A DNA stretch of 64,000 nucleotides, taken from positions 35,851,896 through 35,915,895 of the forward strand of contig NC_067206.1 in assembly GCF_026262505.1 (NCBI RefSeq), given 5' to 3'. This stretch comes from Trichomonas vaginalis G3 (lineage: Eukaryota > Parabasalia > Trichomonadida > Trichomonadidae). Position 1 is the stretch's first letter; each line of letters starts with the position of its first letter. A model generated the notes under the pieces. That model worked only from the letters and a program-made list of their open reading frames with translations. It searched no databases and had not been told where the DNA came from. Positions 10,189-20,474 of the stretch are shown here, one piece after another. The position numbers and the translations under genes are program-made.

Positions 10189-10953
10189 ATGATTTTTATA
10201 CTAGCCATCATTGAAACAAAGACAAACAAGCTTAGTGAGAACCAACAAATTGCCGACAAAAAGAATCTTCTTGAATTAAAAGTTCCAATAGGAAAATCAA
10301 ACATTTCATCAGCTGCCTTTAAGAAATTCGAGAATAAATTTACTGTCATTAATAATCATACCGTCACAAAGATGATAAATGATCATGAAATTACAGAATT
10401 TGCTAACTACAATGTTAGCAAAGTAAAATGTGGAAAATGCCATAGCTTAGCAAAATGTGTTTGGCCTGGAATATGTCAATGTCCTCCTGGATATGAAGGA
10501 GATGGTACTAATGCTTGTAATATTCCAACTCCATATAGTTTCAGCTACATGATTGGACAATTTCCTGAAAATTCTACCGAATTCATCAATGTTTCTTATA
10601 CAGGCGTTAGTTCCAGATTCAATATTACGAAAGTTTATTGTAAAATTGGAACACAAATATCACCTGCAATAAGTTACGGACATCTATATGCATTATGCAA
10701 TACTACTTACTCTAAGAAAGGACTTGAAATTTCCCTATCCTTTGACGGAGTTAATTTCGGAGAAGGCGTAATAATTGGAAATTCATCCTTTTATAGCTGG
10801 TATGTTTACGTAGGTATTGGTGCTGGCATAATATTAGGTATTTACGCTATATTCTTGCTGTTTTCTTCAAAACCTGGGCCGCTCGCAAAGAAAGATGAAG
10901 TAATTCCTCTCACAAAAGATGTTAACAGAGCAGATGACTTTGATGAACTGTAA
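10189..10953 (+). CDS. One-pass membrane protein with an EGF-like module
   Basis: 254 residues. A short hydrophobic N-terminus (MIFILAIIE) could be a weak signal peptide. Residues ~84-109 form a cysteine cluster (CGKCHSLAKC ... CQCPPGYEGDGTNAC) of EGF type. Residues ~205-225 (WYVYVGIGAGIILGIYAIFL) are a clear transmembrane helix, followed by a ~30-residue cytosolic tail rich in acidic residues (DDFDEL). Several N-glycosylation sites occur between module and membrane. The predicted topology is lumenal/extracellular domain out, short tail in. The ligand is unknown. Being divergent and close to a putative Golgi enzyme could mean shared control, but that is inference. Confidence 0.65.
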   Translation: MIFILAIIETKTNKLSENQQIADKKNLLELKVPIGKSNISSAAFKKFENKFTVINNHTVTKMINDHEITEFANYNVSKVKCGKCHSLAKCVWPGICQCPPGYEGDGTNACNIPTPYSFSYMIGQFPENSTEFINVSYTGVSSRFNITKVYCKIGTQISPAISYGHLYALCNTTYSKKGLEISLSFDGVNFGEGVIIGNSSFYSWYVYVGIGAGIILGIYAIFLLFSSKPGPLAKKDEVIPLTKDVNRADDFDEL

Positions 10954-11712
10954 GTCTATTCGTTTTTGTTATTATATGTATCTTATATTTAATAAATATA
11001 AATATTTGTTTGTTTTCTCAAATAAAACTTCTAACTTCATTATTATAAGTTGCAAAATTGCATACTTCTTGATCCTTTGATTATGAAAATATTTCATTAT
11101 TGATATCAATAAATATATATTAATCCCGATCTTTATGTTTTATAAATGGATTTTAAATTAATTCATATTATATTTATGTTTCCATTATTTAGATTTTGAT
11201 TTAAACATGAACATCTTCTAAAATTTGCATTTGAATTATGAAAAATTCTAAAGAAATTATGTTTTATAAAAAACAAATCAAAAATATAGGAGAATTCATA
11301 TCGATTTTGTGATTTCGAAAAAAATTTGGAAAAGTTCGAGTCTTCGAAATTGAAATAAATGCATAGGCAAGATACTTTCCGCTTGAATTTTTCGATATTT
11401 CGATGATTTTTTTGAATTTGATATCCGGATTAATGAGAATCGACTAAAATATGTTAAAACCTGCATTTTAAACCTATTCACACCATACTCCCTTTTAGTT
11501 AAAGATATATCTAATCTTATTAGAGATTTACATTTATTGCTTCCAAATTGGAAGGAATTTAATCACACTTCTCAAACAAGAACAGTAACATTCATTATAT
11601 TCTTACCAATAAAGAAATTGAATCATTTCAATAAAAGAAAGGGCTATTCGTTTTTCTTTACATTAGTATAGAAATAAATTGGTTTACTAAGCTTTGATTC
11701 TGCTTCCAAATT
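10954..11712. other. AT-rich intergenic region
   Basis: About 760 bp with only short chance frames on both strands. I see no RNA gene or strong repeat. Confidence 0.6.
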
Positions 11713-11725
11713 TCATTTTTTAATA
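11713..11725 (+). promoter_or_regulatory. Initiator (Inr) of the HAP40-like gene
   Basis: TTTCATTTT places the initiator A at 11715, 11 bases before ATG 11726. This matches the trichomonad Inr (TCA-Y-W) in sequence and distance and supports both the start codon and the host assignment. Confidence 0.6.
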
Positions 11726-12646
11726 ATGTTCTTCCAACAATATGACGAGAAAATGGTAGAACTTTCTAAATTTTTCAAAACAAAAAGAACTATCTATGAA
11801 ACAGCTACGTTTTTTGATCAACTTTACCATGCCCAAAAGACTGATAATCCATTTGACGTCGCATTAGCTGCTCTGGCAAAATTTGGTGAGCTTCAATGCT
11901 ATGTGAAAGTCGAAGACACTTCCCGAGCTCTACAAACTGCTGTTACTGCTGCTCGATTATTTATTCAAAATGCCCAATTTGGATTTGAATTTTCCAAATC
12001 TCTTCCAGAATCATGGTCAAATTCTCTTACTGATGGCTTACATTGCTATAGAGTAGCTATTGACCTCCTTAAAACAGCAAATAAACCTTATTTGGCTGCG
12101 ACAATGTTAAATGAAATGGGAAAGGTCGAAAGCGATTTTGAATTAACACATGCATCAGGAAATACATATGAAGAGGCTATCGATGTCATTATTACAGGCC
12201 AAGCTCCCCTTCCTTTACTCTTTACATCTGTTCTTAACGCAATCATGGCCTATTCTAAGATTGATAGATACGATCTTGCACTCCATGCTCTACAGAAAGC
12301 ACAGCTCCACTTCTTCGATAATGAAACAATGTGGGTTTCTCCTTCGCCAATCATGAAAAGACAATACAGAGATATTCAAATTGAACACGCACTTCTACTA
12401 CTTAACGTTTATCGCTACGATGAGTGCTTAGAATTCATTGGTAAAAACTTGGAACCTGCCGAAGTTTCTATCATCGAAAAAATGGTCGAAGCATCGAAAT
12501 CTAGCCAAATTTACCTCATGGATAAGATTATCGAAGAAGCAAGAGAAACAAAAATCTTCAATAATATGCAAATCGGTCTTTTAATGAAACACCTTCAATT
12601 TACATCAAGAGAAGTTGAAGCTGGCATTTTCCAGATTATGTCTTAA
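11726..12646 (+). CDS. HAP40 (F8A)-like helical-repeat protein
   Basis: 306 residues, nearly all alpha-helical, with TPR-like hairpins (FDVALAALAKFGELQCYVKV; LHCYRVAIDLLKTANKPYLA; YDLALHALQKAQLHFF). The order resembles the 40-kDa huntingtin-associated protein: an early T-AARLF helix, an A-x-x-L-x-E-M-G-K repeat, then a C-terminal pattern (MDKIIEEARETKIFNN then LLMKHLQ) similar to the HAP40 end. HAP40 binds huntingtin and Rab5 in animals. A SNAP/TPR adaptor would look similar, so the name is tentative. There is no membrane segment. Confidence 0.45.
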   Translation: MFFQQYDEKMVELSKFFKTKRTIYETATFFDQLYHAQKTDNPFDVALAALAKFGELQCYVKVEDTSRALQTAVTAARLFIQNAQFGFEFSKSLPESWSNSLTDGLHCYRVAIDLLKTANKPYLAATMLNEMGKVESDFELTHASGNTYEEAIDVIITGQAPLPLLFTSVLNAIMAYSKIDRYDLALHALQKAQLHFFDNETMWVSPSPIMKRQYRDIQIEHALLLLNVYRYDECLEFIGKNLEPAEVSIIEKMVEASKSSQIYLMDKIIEEARETKIFNNMQIGLLMKHLQFTSREVEAGIFQIMS

Positions 12647-13365
12647 TTCGAATTCTTTTTTACAGTTCGTATTTTTATTATTTAATTTGTAAAACCAAAA
12701 ATAAATGTTATTTAGCTTAAGGGTGCATTCCAATAGTATTATATTTAACTTTCGATAACTACAGGATGAAGTATATCTTACCATATTGGTTAAAGGTGAT
12801 ATTGAATTCGATTTCCTGATTTAATTAGGTATAGTGATCTAATTATAGACAATTCTTTAAAATTTATGCAAGTGGCATACTATTCTATTGATATAATTCT
12901 CAAAAATTAAAAAATTATCGTTGATATTTTATTAAAATTTATTTAATCAGCCGCACATATATCAAATTATTAAGTGTTACAACAACACATTAAAAATATA
13001 AGTAGAAAAGAAAGAAAAATTAAAGGTACCCCCACTCTAAAACTGTTAATAATTTCGACTTGGTTTCAAGGCTGTAGATTATATAGATCATTGTAAGATA
13101 TTATGCGTTGAGTTGGTAAGCTTGTAAATACATCCTTAAGGATACCCTTACATTGCGTAGTTAGAAAGAGAATATGATATTGTCATGATTGCTAAAGTTT
13201 TAGGCTCCAGAAATGAATATACATCAAACTGAAACAATTGATAAATTGAATGAACTTTTGAGAGGTTCTCAAATAAAAAAATTATCTAATTTTTTACAAT
13301 ATTACTATTATTTTATCCACATATGTATATATAGTAATTTGAAAAAAAAAAAAAAAAAAAAAAAA
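12647..13365. other. Host spacer before Polinton 1, with a possible MITE
   Basis: No gene seen. At 12718 a TTAAGGGTGCATTCC end faces a degenerate mate that finishes near 13133 (reverse complement TTAAGGATGTATTTAC), suggesting an eroded ~415-bp MITE of the family at 2728-2927. A second end, TTAAGGATACCCTTAC, starts at about 13131 in the opposite sense. An A-run of about 26 bases at 13341-13366 abuts Polinton 1. Confidence 0.45.
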
Positions 13366-13373
13366 AGGTAGTG

Positions 13374-13456
13374 GGGCCTCCAGGCGCGTTGCGCCCTCTA
13401 GCCCTGAAGTTTTTTTTTCTTGGGATGGGCCTCCAGGCACTTCGTGCCCTCTAGCC
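13374..13456. repeat. Two GC-rich nested hairpin units at the left end of Polinton 1
   Basis: Two related 31-nt units share the flanks GGGCCTCCA and CTCTAGCCC around different hairpins: GGCGC-GTT-GCGCC (13383-13395) and GGCAC-TTC-GTGCC (13436-13448). A third unit of the same design, with GGGGC-GCA-GCCCC at 36982-36994, lies in inverse orientation at the right end. Stem sequences differ while pairing is kept. Confidence 0.75.
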
Positions 13457-13730
13457 CATAAAAAATTTTTGAGAGTCGTCGCCGTTGACTTTTTTTGTAG
13501 AGCACTCAAAATAGTATAACTTTGTCCGGACAAGTAAGGGTCTATCGTCGCTACAGGAAAAGTTACGGGCGTTCCAAGGAAGTATACTTTGAGAAGACTT
13601 TCCCCCTTATAGAATGAGATAGGACGGTTATTTTACAAAACTGACAACACTTTGACCGAGTAGTTTTTTGAGCTGAACAAATAGTGTCATATAAACATCT
13701 GTCGAAAACCGCTTTTTAACTTCACTTAAA

Positions 13731-16700
13731 ATGCCACGTAAGCTACGTAAGAATATACGTAAGAGGAAGAGAGCATTGAAACATCCAATAGTAAAACTGA
13801 CACCACAACAACAGTTGCAACAACAAATGCTGAATGACCCCACTATGTTGCAACAAATGTCAAGCAACCCTATGCTCTTAAACCGAGTTCTTGGTGCACA
13901 GAGTGGAGGTTTAAGAGCGGCACTTTTAGCGAAAATGGCAGGCTATGGTGGAGCTGCAGACGGAACAGCTTATAACCCTCAAAGTCAAATGAATTTGAGT
14001 TCACTCAAAAATCAAATAACAGATGTCAAAAAGTCAAACATAGACATACAGAAGCAAATAAGTGAAAACGAAAAGAAACTAGAATATGACAGACACACAA
14101 AGAAACTCAATGAGTTAAACGTAGAGAAAAAGAAGAAAGAAGAACAACTGAAAGAACTAAGTACAGAGGAATATGCGAAAAAAGTGTCAGAAAAAGCAGC
14201 AGAAGTAGCAAAAATGGAACAAGATGTTGTAAATTTGAAAAACCATACTACTCAATATAAAGTACTGAAAGATGAAGAGATAAAACAAAAAGCCCTGAAG
14301 ACATATATGGATAGCGATGAATATAAAAAAGAAGTTGAAGCAAATGTAAAGGCAGAAAAACTTTTACAGTTGCAAAACCAAACCGTACAGTATGAAAACT
14401 TAGCACAAGAAAGTAAAAATAACGACGCAGCCATGCAAAAGGCAATGAAAAGCGCAGAATATATAAAAGCTAACAATGACTGGTTAGATGCCCAAGCCAA
14501 CGCTAAAGCAGCCCAGCTTATAGGGTCAATAAGGACAAAAATACAAGCGGATGAAGACAGTTCAAATGAAGCTTTAACAAATGCTGACTTTAAGAACGCC
14601 TTCGAAGCTCTTCATAGTAAGGTGAAACAAGTGAACGACTTCTCATCTGGAAAGAAACTGAAGTCTGAAGGTTTCGACAAAGAGTTAAAAGAAGTAGCAC
14701 AAAATATAACGAAAATAACAGATGCAGCAACGAGACAGGCAGTTCAAAGTGCCTATGACGCCGTTAGAGCAACTGTTGTGGAAAGTCAAGAAAAAGAGTT
14801 ACAACAGACCAAAACAGACCTAGTAAATGCTTTCTTAAAAACGAAAAGTCAGGTAGGACACTATGCTGCAGATGGAACATATGTGCCAGCTGGTGGAACT
14901 TATATACCAGCTGGTGGAACTTATATACCAGCTGGTGGAACTTATATACTAGCTAGTGGAACTTATATACCACCAAACCCTCCAAGAGAAGCACCTGCAC
15001 CAGGACTACCTAAAACATTTACATCGTCACATGGACACAGACACAGGCATGCACCAAAACCAACACAACAACCAACAGTTCAAAATCCAGCACCACAACA
15101 ACAACCAGCACAACAACCACCTCCACAACCAGCACCACAACCAACAGTTCAAAACACTGCACCACAACAACCACAAACAGAGCAAGGACATAAAAGAAGT
15201 AGAGAACAAGGAAACCAAGATTTCTTAAAAATGCTTAAAGAAGACTATGGTTACCCAGATACTCTTGACTTTAGTGACAGATATAAAGAAGCTATTAGAA
15301 AGTTCAAGGAAGGAAATACTGACCCGAACCTATTTAGCTTTATGGTTCAGCACCAAATGGGATATAATTTCAAACCTGGAAAATACAAGCTCGCTAAGGG
15401 ATATGATTTAATAGCATATCATCCAAATGACATGAACGAATTTACTCCGAGATATTTGGTGTCAGAGCTAAATGACAATTCAACTCTCTTCATGAAACGC
15501 GTAAAAAATAGAGACGGAACGAAAGAAGAAAGGTTTATGAGTCCGGATGACTTAGATAGGGAACTTGTTAAAAACGGTCTCGGAATATATGAAATGCCAG
15601 CAGATGAGGTACAAGAAACTCAACAGGAAGAAGTTCAGATACAACCAGACATGGAAGAAATAGTTCAGCAACAACAGCTAGAAGAGCCTGAAGGAAACGA
15701 ACAAGTCCCTCCTTTGGAAACTAACTTCACAGAACTAGATGAAGATTTGGAACAGCCGAAAAATCTTGACCCTCAACAAGAGTATGAGGTGAATATGGAA
15801 TCTTTCCAAGAGTCTAAAAAAAATTCGGCTGACATGGTAGAAGAATATCGAAAAATGTTTGCCGACATACAAAAGACTCCAACACCAGATGAAAATATTC
15901 AGCATAGAATGGAAGTACTGAAAGAAAATGTACACAAATACAACAACCCTTTTTACTTACGACCATATAACGTTCAATCTTTGGCTGAACTCGGTGAAAA
16001 TAAAAGGTTAAATTTCAACAAAACATATAGAAATGAAACATTGTTTAAAGTTCATTCAGAACCTAACCAATATGGAAACAAACCTACTTTTGTTTCTGCA
16101 GACTATGGAACTACAATGAGATGGGGTCATAAAGCTAACCCGGATAGGTGGTTCATAAACTTACAACCACAATTCCAAGAAGTTGTAGACGCAATGGAAG
16201 TCAATGGTGAACCAGATTTAGCTGGTATTTTCAGCGCGGCTTTAATGCCATTGAAAGATATGAAACATGCAGATATTTTGGACCAGTATGAAATGAACAT
16301 GGCTGATGGAAATATAACACCTGACGTTCTAGAACATTTATCTCAAAGAACTACACAGAACCATAAAGATGGTATATTTGGTGAAGAGTTTAGAAAGAGA
16401 GTTAGGGAGAGAGAAGGAAGAGAACCTATTGTACATGACCTTGCAAACGAAAGTTTGCAAAATGTCATAAAAACTTACTTTGCAGACAATGAAATGAGAA
16501 GGGATGAATATTTAAGAAAACTCAAATGGACAGTACCAAATGAAATGTTAGTATTGAAAAACATGTTCCTTGACAAAATAAAACCAACTACAGAAATAAA
16601 TGACGCAAGACTGAAACATTGGGTAAAAGCTTTCCCATTCACAAAAGATATAATTGGTAACATGGAAAGAAAACCAGAATGGCTACAAAAACATATATTT

Positions 16701-17096
16701 GGAAACGAGCTTATTCCATATGGACAAGCTCTGTTTGAAGAGCTTGAACCGGAAACTCAGGAAAGAGTCATGCAAACAATACGCGAAGACTCAAATACAA
16801 ACTATGACAAAATCTTTCTAGGATATAGGTTACCTGAGATGGGCGACCAGAGCCCAAAGGCAAAAAGGACATGGGAAATTTACAACATACTAGGTGAACA
16901 TGAGGCAAAGATGCAACAACTTAAAGCAGAGGGCAAGTTACCAAAAGCGACACCAAAGAAGAAGAGAAGAGTAGAACAAAGTGAAAGTAGTGAAGAACAA
17001 AGTGAAAGTAGTGGCAATGAAGGAAAAAGAAGAGTTAAAAACTCAGTCAGGAAGAAAGTAAAGCTTGGTCCACGTGGGTTCTATTATGACACATAA
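13731..17096 (+). CDS. Large coiled-coil virion-type protein, function unknown (Polinton 1)
   Basis: 1121 residues and apparently uninterrupted. The N-terminus is basic (MPRKLRKNIRKRKRALKH), then Q-rich, followed by ~300 residues of charged coiled coil. At residues ~385-420 there are tandem YIPAGGT repeats (21-bp DNA unit), then a P/Q-rich linker. The second half looks globular (PRYLVSELNDNSTLFMKRV; RWFINLQPQFQEVVDAM). The tail is strongly basic (KKKRRVEQSESS) and could be a nuclear-targeting or DNA-binding segment. It sits directly before the capsid gene in the same direction, which suggests a structural or core role; that is inference. I recognise no enzyme motif. Confidence 0.7.
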   Translation: MPRKLRKNIRKRKRALKHPIVKLTPQQQLQQQMLNDPTMLQQMSSNPMLLNRVLGAQSGGLRAALLAKMAGYGGAADGTAYNPQSQMNLSSLKNQITDVKKSNIDIQKQISENEKKLEYDRHTKKLNELNVEKKKKEEQLKELSTEEYAKKVSEKAAEVAKMEQDVVNLKNHTTQYKVLKDEEIKQKALKTYMDSDEYKKEVEANVKAEKLLQLQNQTVQYENLAQESKNNDAAMQKAMKSAEYIKANNDWLDAQANAKAAQLIGSIRTKIQADEDSSNEALTNADFKNAFEALHSKVKQVNDFSSGKKLKSEGFDKELKEVAQNITKITDAATRQAVQSAYDAVRATVVESQEKELQQTKTDLVNAFLKTKSQVGHYAADGTYVPAGGTYIPAGGTYIPAGGTYILASGTYIPPNPPREAPAPGLPKTFTSSHGHRHRHAPKPTQQPTVQNPAPQQQPAQQPPPQPAPQPTVQNTAPQQPQTEQGHKRSREQGNQDFLKMLKEDYGYPDTLDFSDRYKEAIRKFKEGNTDPNLFSFMVQHQMGYNFKPGKYKLAKGYDLIAYHPNDMNEFTPRYLVSELNDNSTLFMKRVKNRDGTKEERFMSPDDLDRELVKNGLGIYEMPADEVQETQQEEVQIQPDMEEIVQQQQLEEPEGNEQVPPLETNFTELDEDLEQPKNLDPQQEYEVNMESFQESKKNSADMVEEYRKMFADIQKTPTPDENIQHRMEVLKENVHKYNNPFYLRPYNVQSLAELGENKRLNFNKTYRNETLFKVHSEPNQYGNKPTFVSADYGTTMRWGHKANPDRWFINLQPQFQEVVDAMEVNGEPDLAGIFSAALMPLKDMKHADILDQYEMNMADGNITPDVLEHLSQRTTQNHKDGIFGEEFRKRVREREGREPIVHDLANESLQNVIKTYFADNEMRRDEYLRKLKWTVPNEMLVLKNMFLDKIKPTTEINDARLKHWVKAFPFTKDIIGNMERKPEWLQKHIFGNELIPYGQALFEELEPETQERVMQTIREDSNTNYDKIFLGYRLPEMGDQSPKAKRTWEIYNILGEHEAKMQQLKAEGKLPKATPKKKRRVEQSESSEEQSESSGNEGKRRVKNSVRKKVKLGPRGFYYDT
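14873..14975 (+). repeat. 21-bp tandem repeat coding for YIPAGGT
   Basis: About five copies of a 21-bp unit (CCAGCTGGTGGAACTTATAT) run in frame inside the large coiled-coil gene. The last copies have drifted. Confidence 0.8.
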
Positions 17097-17128
17097 ATCC
17101 AACTATTCTATATTTTTACCCATATGAA

Positions 17129-18741
17129 ATGTACGCCGCTCAGAATATAACGCCAACAGTTTTGGATGCCATGAATGGAAATGTTTCCGAATGGTATAAC
17201 GAATGCGACAATGCCATTAGAAGGTCAGAAATAGTTCCTGGAACTTACGAATATACAACTGCTGTTTCTTATGGAAACGTAGGTGAGTTTGGTGAAGGTT
17301 CTTCAACAACAGTAGATATTGCTTGCGACAGGTTTCATTATTTTCTATTGACAACTCATTCTTATACGTGGAACAAGACATTGAAATAAAACCTTCTGCC
17401 AAGTTGTCTGACAAGAAAGGTTGCAATGGAATTTTCTATGTCGGATACCAATATGCTCCAGAAGTTTTCATGGGATATAAGATATATTCTAACTCTGACT
17501 TAGTTCAAACAGTAACATGGGCAAACTATGAATGGTTCGCTTTGAGAAACTCAGTACAACCACAAGCTAGAGAACAAACAGACCAGTATGCAACTATTGA
17601 GAAAATAAGAAGACTTGACCCTAACGTTCCAGGAGTTTATGTTAACCTTTCTGGTTCAGATGGAAATGCTGTCACTAAAGTAAAACTGAAACTTAGAGTT
17701 CCTTTGTCATCTTTCCTCATCTTCAGGTTTTTAAGATACTTGCCAAACTGGGCAGGAAAAATTTCTATTGAACTTACTCCAAGCAAAAATAACTTAGTCA
17801 TTGCACCAACGCAAGACCCATTCACTCTTACAGACGTAAAGGGAGCAAATCAAACGTCATTCGCCGAATTTTGCAAAGACAAAGTTGACTTAGACTTTGG
17901 TTTCTCAAACCTCAACACTGAAGTAAAGTATTATTTCAATGCTGCTGGAACTGCTTGGGACCCAGTTAGGTTTACATGCGAACAGTTTGAATGCAAGAGA
18001 ATAGAAAGCAGACTTGCAGTCTATATGTTGGACCCAGATATTTCAAATGCTTTAGCTGCCAAATATATTGCAGTTCCACTTATGTTCCCTATACACCAAA
18101 TATCTGTCAAAGACTTTGCAGGTGAAGTTGGAAACCAAAATCCAGGAACCGCAGGTGCAAGAACAGATATTGCTTTAACAACTGCAATGAAACACGCAGA
18201 TACTATGTTTGTACTGTTCAGACGAACTATAAATGACTATTCTTGTTTCTACAACCCCGGTATTAAATATCATATAAACATAGATGGCAAATATTATCCA
18301 AGAGAAGAATATTCTACAGTTGAGGATATGAGGTCATACAACTTGACATTAGATGCTATGAACTTTAACAACAACTTCACAACAACCATTAACCCTGAAA
18401 TGCAAAGTTCTATTATGCCATATGTGAAAGTATGGACTCATACAGGAAGTCAAAAAACTCAATATACAAATGGAGACCGTTCAAACTTTTGGCTTGGCAT
18501 TCCATTTGCTGACTCAGAAGACTTTATGGGTGGTATTTCAACTGTTGGTACTGTACAAATACAATATACTGGTGACAGAGACGGTCCATATGAACTGAGA
18601 GCAAAGAAGTTTACAAAACCAATAGCACTTTTCACGGAAGATGCTCTTTTGAAGATTCGTTCGATGATGAAACCTGCTGGGGCTCCTCAGATTGGCATAA
18701 CGACAGCTTCCATCGAGCAGATTTTGGCAGCAGGTCAGTAA
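17129..18741 (+). pseudogene. Major capsid protein gene, double-jelly-roll type (Polinton 1)
   Basis: The span codes for a capsid protein of Polinton type. The most telling segment is VPLSSFLIFRFLRYLPNWAG then KISIELTP, matching the strand-rich block found in the first jelly roll of Polinton/adenovirus-like major capsid proteins. The family trimerises to form the pseudo-hexagonal capsomers of an icosahedral shell. The gene follows the large coiled-coil gene and precedes the SCCG and minor-capsid genes, the usual structural neighbourhood. It appears broken (about one break). Identification is by pattern and context. Confidence 0.65.
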
Positions 18742-19054
18742 GTTGTTCTTGAACTGACTTCTCTCCGTCAAATATTGACAGTACGCCAGTTTTGACATAA
18801 TATTGTATTATAAACTTTCCTTTAGAAATATCTGTAAGTTTTGTTGTTATATTTTTGTCTGCTTCAAGAACTTTCACCATTTCAGTTATACCAACTTTCT
18901 TTGCTTTATGAAAATATTTTGGTTCAGCAAAGACTGCTATTCTATAACATTTTCCATTGTTTGTATAAAGAACTATTCTGTCAATGTATTTGTATTGTTT
19001 GTGTGTGTAAACTTTGTTCTGCTTCAATTCGAAGAGATATCCGAATACGTCCAT
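18632..19054 (-). CDS. Small protein of unknown function, antisense to the capsid 3' end (Polinton 1)
   Basis: 140 residues, mixed alpha/beta composition. The N-terminal part (MDVFGYLFELKQNKVYTHKQ) looks like genuine coding sequence with normal composition. The last ~35 residues overlap the end of the capsid gene on the other strand, so part of the frame could be chance. I recognise no motif. It shares the short interval with the SCCG gene, whose start lies 18 bp away in the divergent direction. Confidence 0.5.
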   Translation of the reverse strand: MDVFGYLFELKQNKVYTHKQYKYIDRIVLYTNNGKCYRIAVFAEPKYFHKAKKVGITEMVKVLEADKNITTKLTDISKGKFIIQYYVKTGVLSIFDGEKSVQEQLTDLLPKSARWKLSLCQSEEPQQVSSSNESSKEHLP

Positions 19055-19072
19055 CTTTTTATTCTAAGTAAA

Positions 19073-19654
19073 ATGTCATTTCCGAAAAATAGAAGCGTAA
19101 GTGTTTCAAAAGGTTTAATGGCGGTGGCAGATGTGAAGTTAAATTCACCAACTCAAACAAACAGTCAAAGTGTTATTGTCAATGTCAAAGAAAGAGATGT
19201 TGAAGTGGGGAAACCATACGAAGACGAAGATGGTATAACAATTGTTCCTGTAAAAGAACAACCAACATACCCTGAAGTTAGCAGAGACTTAAGTTCTGTT
19301 GCAGATATTCGAAACGACTACCAACAACTGAAAGACAAACTTCAAACTCAGGAGAAGATTTGTCAAGCTTTAGGTATAATGTTAAACTTGGTCGAACACA
19401 ACCCTGTAAAAGTGAACTCATATGTCATTGCACCTCATGAAGTTTTGAAAGAACTATTGAAACTTTTGACAGAGGCAGACGATATAAACATCAAAGAAAT
19501 AGAACCCGACATTAGTTGCTGTGGTGTTTCATATAATGTCATTGACAAGATATACGTTATGAAAGGAGGTGAAACGTTGAACTTAAAATATAGTTTCCCA
19601 GACGTTATAAAAATATTTGACGACCACAACATTTCATTAAAATTTATTTGCTAA
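19073..19654 (+). CDS. D-x-SCCG protein, conserved between both Polintons
   Basis: 193 residues from ATG 19073; the frame is open further upstream, but this ATG begins the protein-like sequence. The N-terminal third is polar and unstructured. The C-terminal ~120 residues are helical, then carry EPDISCCGVSYNVIDKIYVM and a final alpha segment (DVIKIFDDHNISLKF). A protein in Polinton 2 (55783-56481) shows the same layout and a DDEVSCCG motif. In both elements the gene lies in the capsid/minor-capsid cluster, so a virion or assembly role is likely. No known family comes to mind. Confidence 0.65.
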   Translation: MSFPKNRSVSVSKGLMAVADVKLNSPTQTNSQSVIVNVKERDVEVGKPYEDEDGITIVPVKEQPTYPEVSRDLSSVADIRNDYQQLKDKLQTQEKICQALGIMLNLVEHNPVKVNSYVIAPHEVLKELLKLLTEADDINIKEIEPDISCCGVSYNVIDKIYVMKGGETLNLKYSFPDVIKIFDDHNISLKFIC

Positions 19655-19659
19655 GTAAA

Positions 19660-20444
19660 TGGCAGAAGACATAGTGGTTTATACTATTACGACTAAAAAC
19701 CCTGAGTCATATAATTCTATAACAACAAACTTACAAAGTCCTCAAGGACGATATTGTAAACTAACTTAAACACAATGACGACTAAAGCTGTTTTGCTCTT
19801 TTGACACCAGAAGATTTTATTGTTGTGAATGGTAAAAAATACTCCTTTGAAGATACTTACTCAGATATACCACCAACAGGTTTTGTTGACTTATTTAATA
19901 CTTTAAGGACGAGTGTAACATGTGCTGCAACTAGAGCAGGTTTCATTATGTTTGGATGTCCGACTGAGTTTACTATAAACAATATGAGCTATAATACAAA
20001 ACTTATATCTGGTTTTTACTACCAACATTTCCTATAACAGGAAAAGGTGTCATACAAGGAATGTCTGTTCCATTGACTTTAAGTACACCTATTTTATATA
20101 TTGTTTCAAACTTAGGTTCAAAGTGCTATTCGAATGTCGACAGAAACTACTATGACCAAAAGATACTTATGCGTATAAACAACACTTTCTCTGCTGGTTT
20201 GCCTATTGTTCATTCGAATGCAGAGTTTTCAGCTTTAGTAAACTCAAACACTTTAGCAAACATAAACTTAACCTTAGTTGACGCAAACTTTGTTCCTGTA
20301 AAACTTTTATGTCCTATGTATTTGTCAATGACGGCAGAAAGTTTCGAATTGGAAGATGCAACTGGTGAAAGTATTGTATTACAAGAACAACTTCAACAAC
20401 AAATAGCTCAAGAACAACAAATGCAACAAATAGCTCAAGAATAA
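19660..20444 (+). pseudogene. Minor capsid (penton-type) protein gene (Polinton 1)
   Basis: The span holds a protein with the closing pattern LANINLTLVDANFVPVKLL, typical of the single-jelly-roll penton/minor capsid proteins of Polintons, which sit at the vertices of the shell. The end is Q-rich. Its position after the capsid and SCCG genes supports this. The gene is broken (about two or three breaks). The counterpart in Polinton 2 is at 54572-55285. Confidence 0.5.
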
Positions 20445-20445
20445 A

Positions 20446-20474
20446 AAAAAAATATTTTTTTTATTTTTATAAAA
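20446..20474 (+). promoter_or_regulatory. A/T-palindromic promoter before the helicase gene
   Basis: An AAAAATATTTTTT block and T-run lead into TTTTTATAAAAATG. The same type of block precedes the genes starting at 21748, 24876(-), 24985, 26138(-) and 28147(-). Confidence 0.5.

Noticed and set aside
13341-13366. A-run at the left edge of Polinton 1 as a retroposon poly(A) tail
   Set aside because: No reverse transcriptase or LINE/SINE body adjoins it and the DNA to the right is a Polinton; it is more likely a simple homopolymer at the junction.
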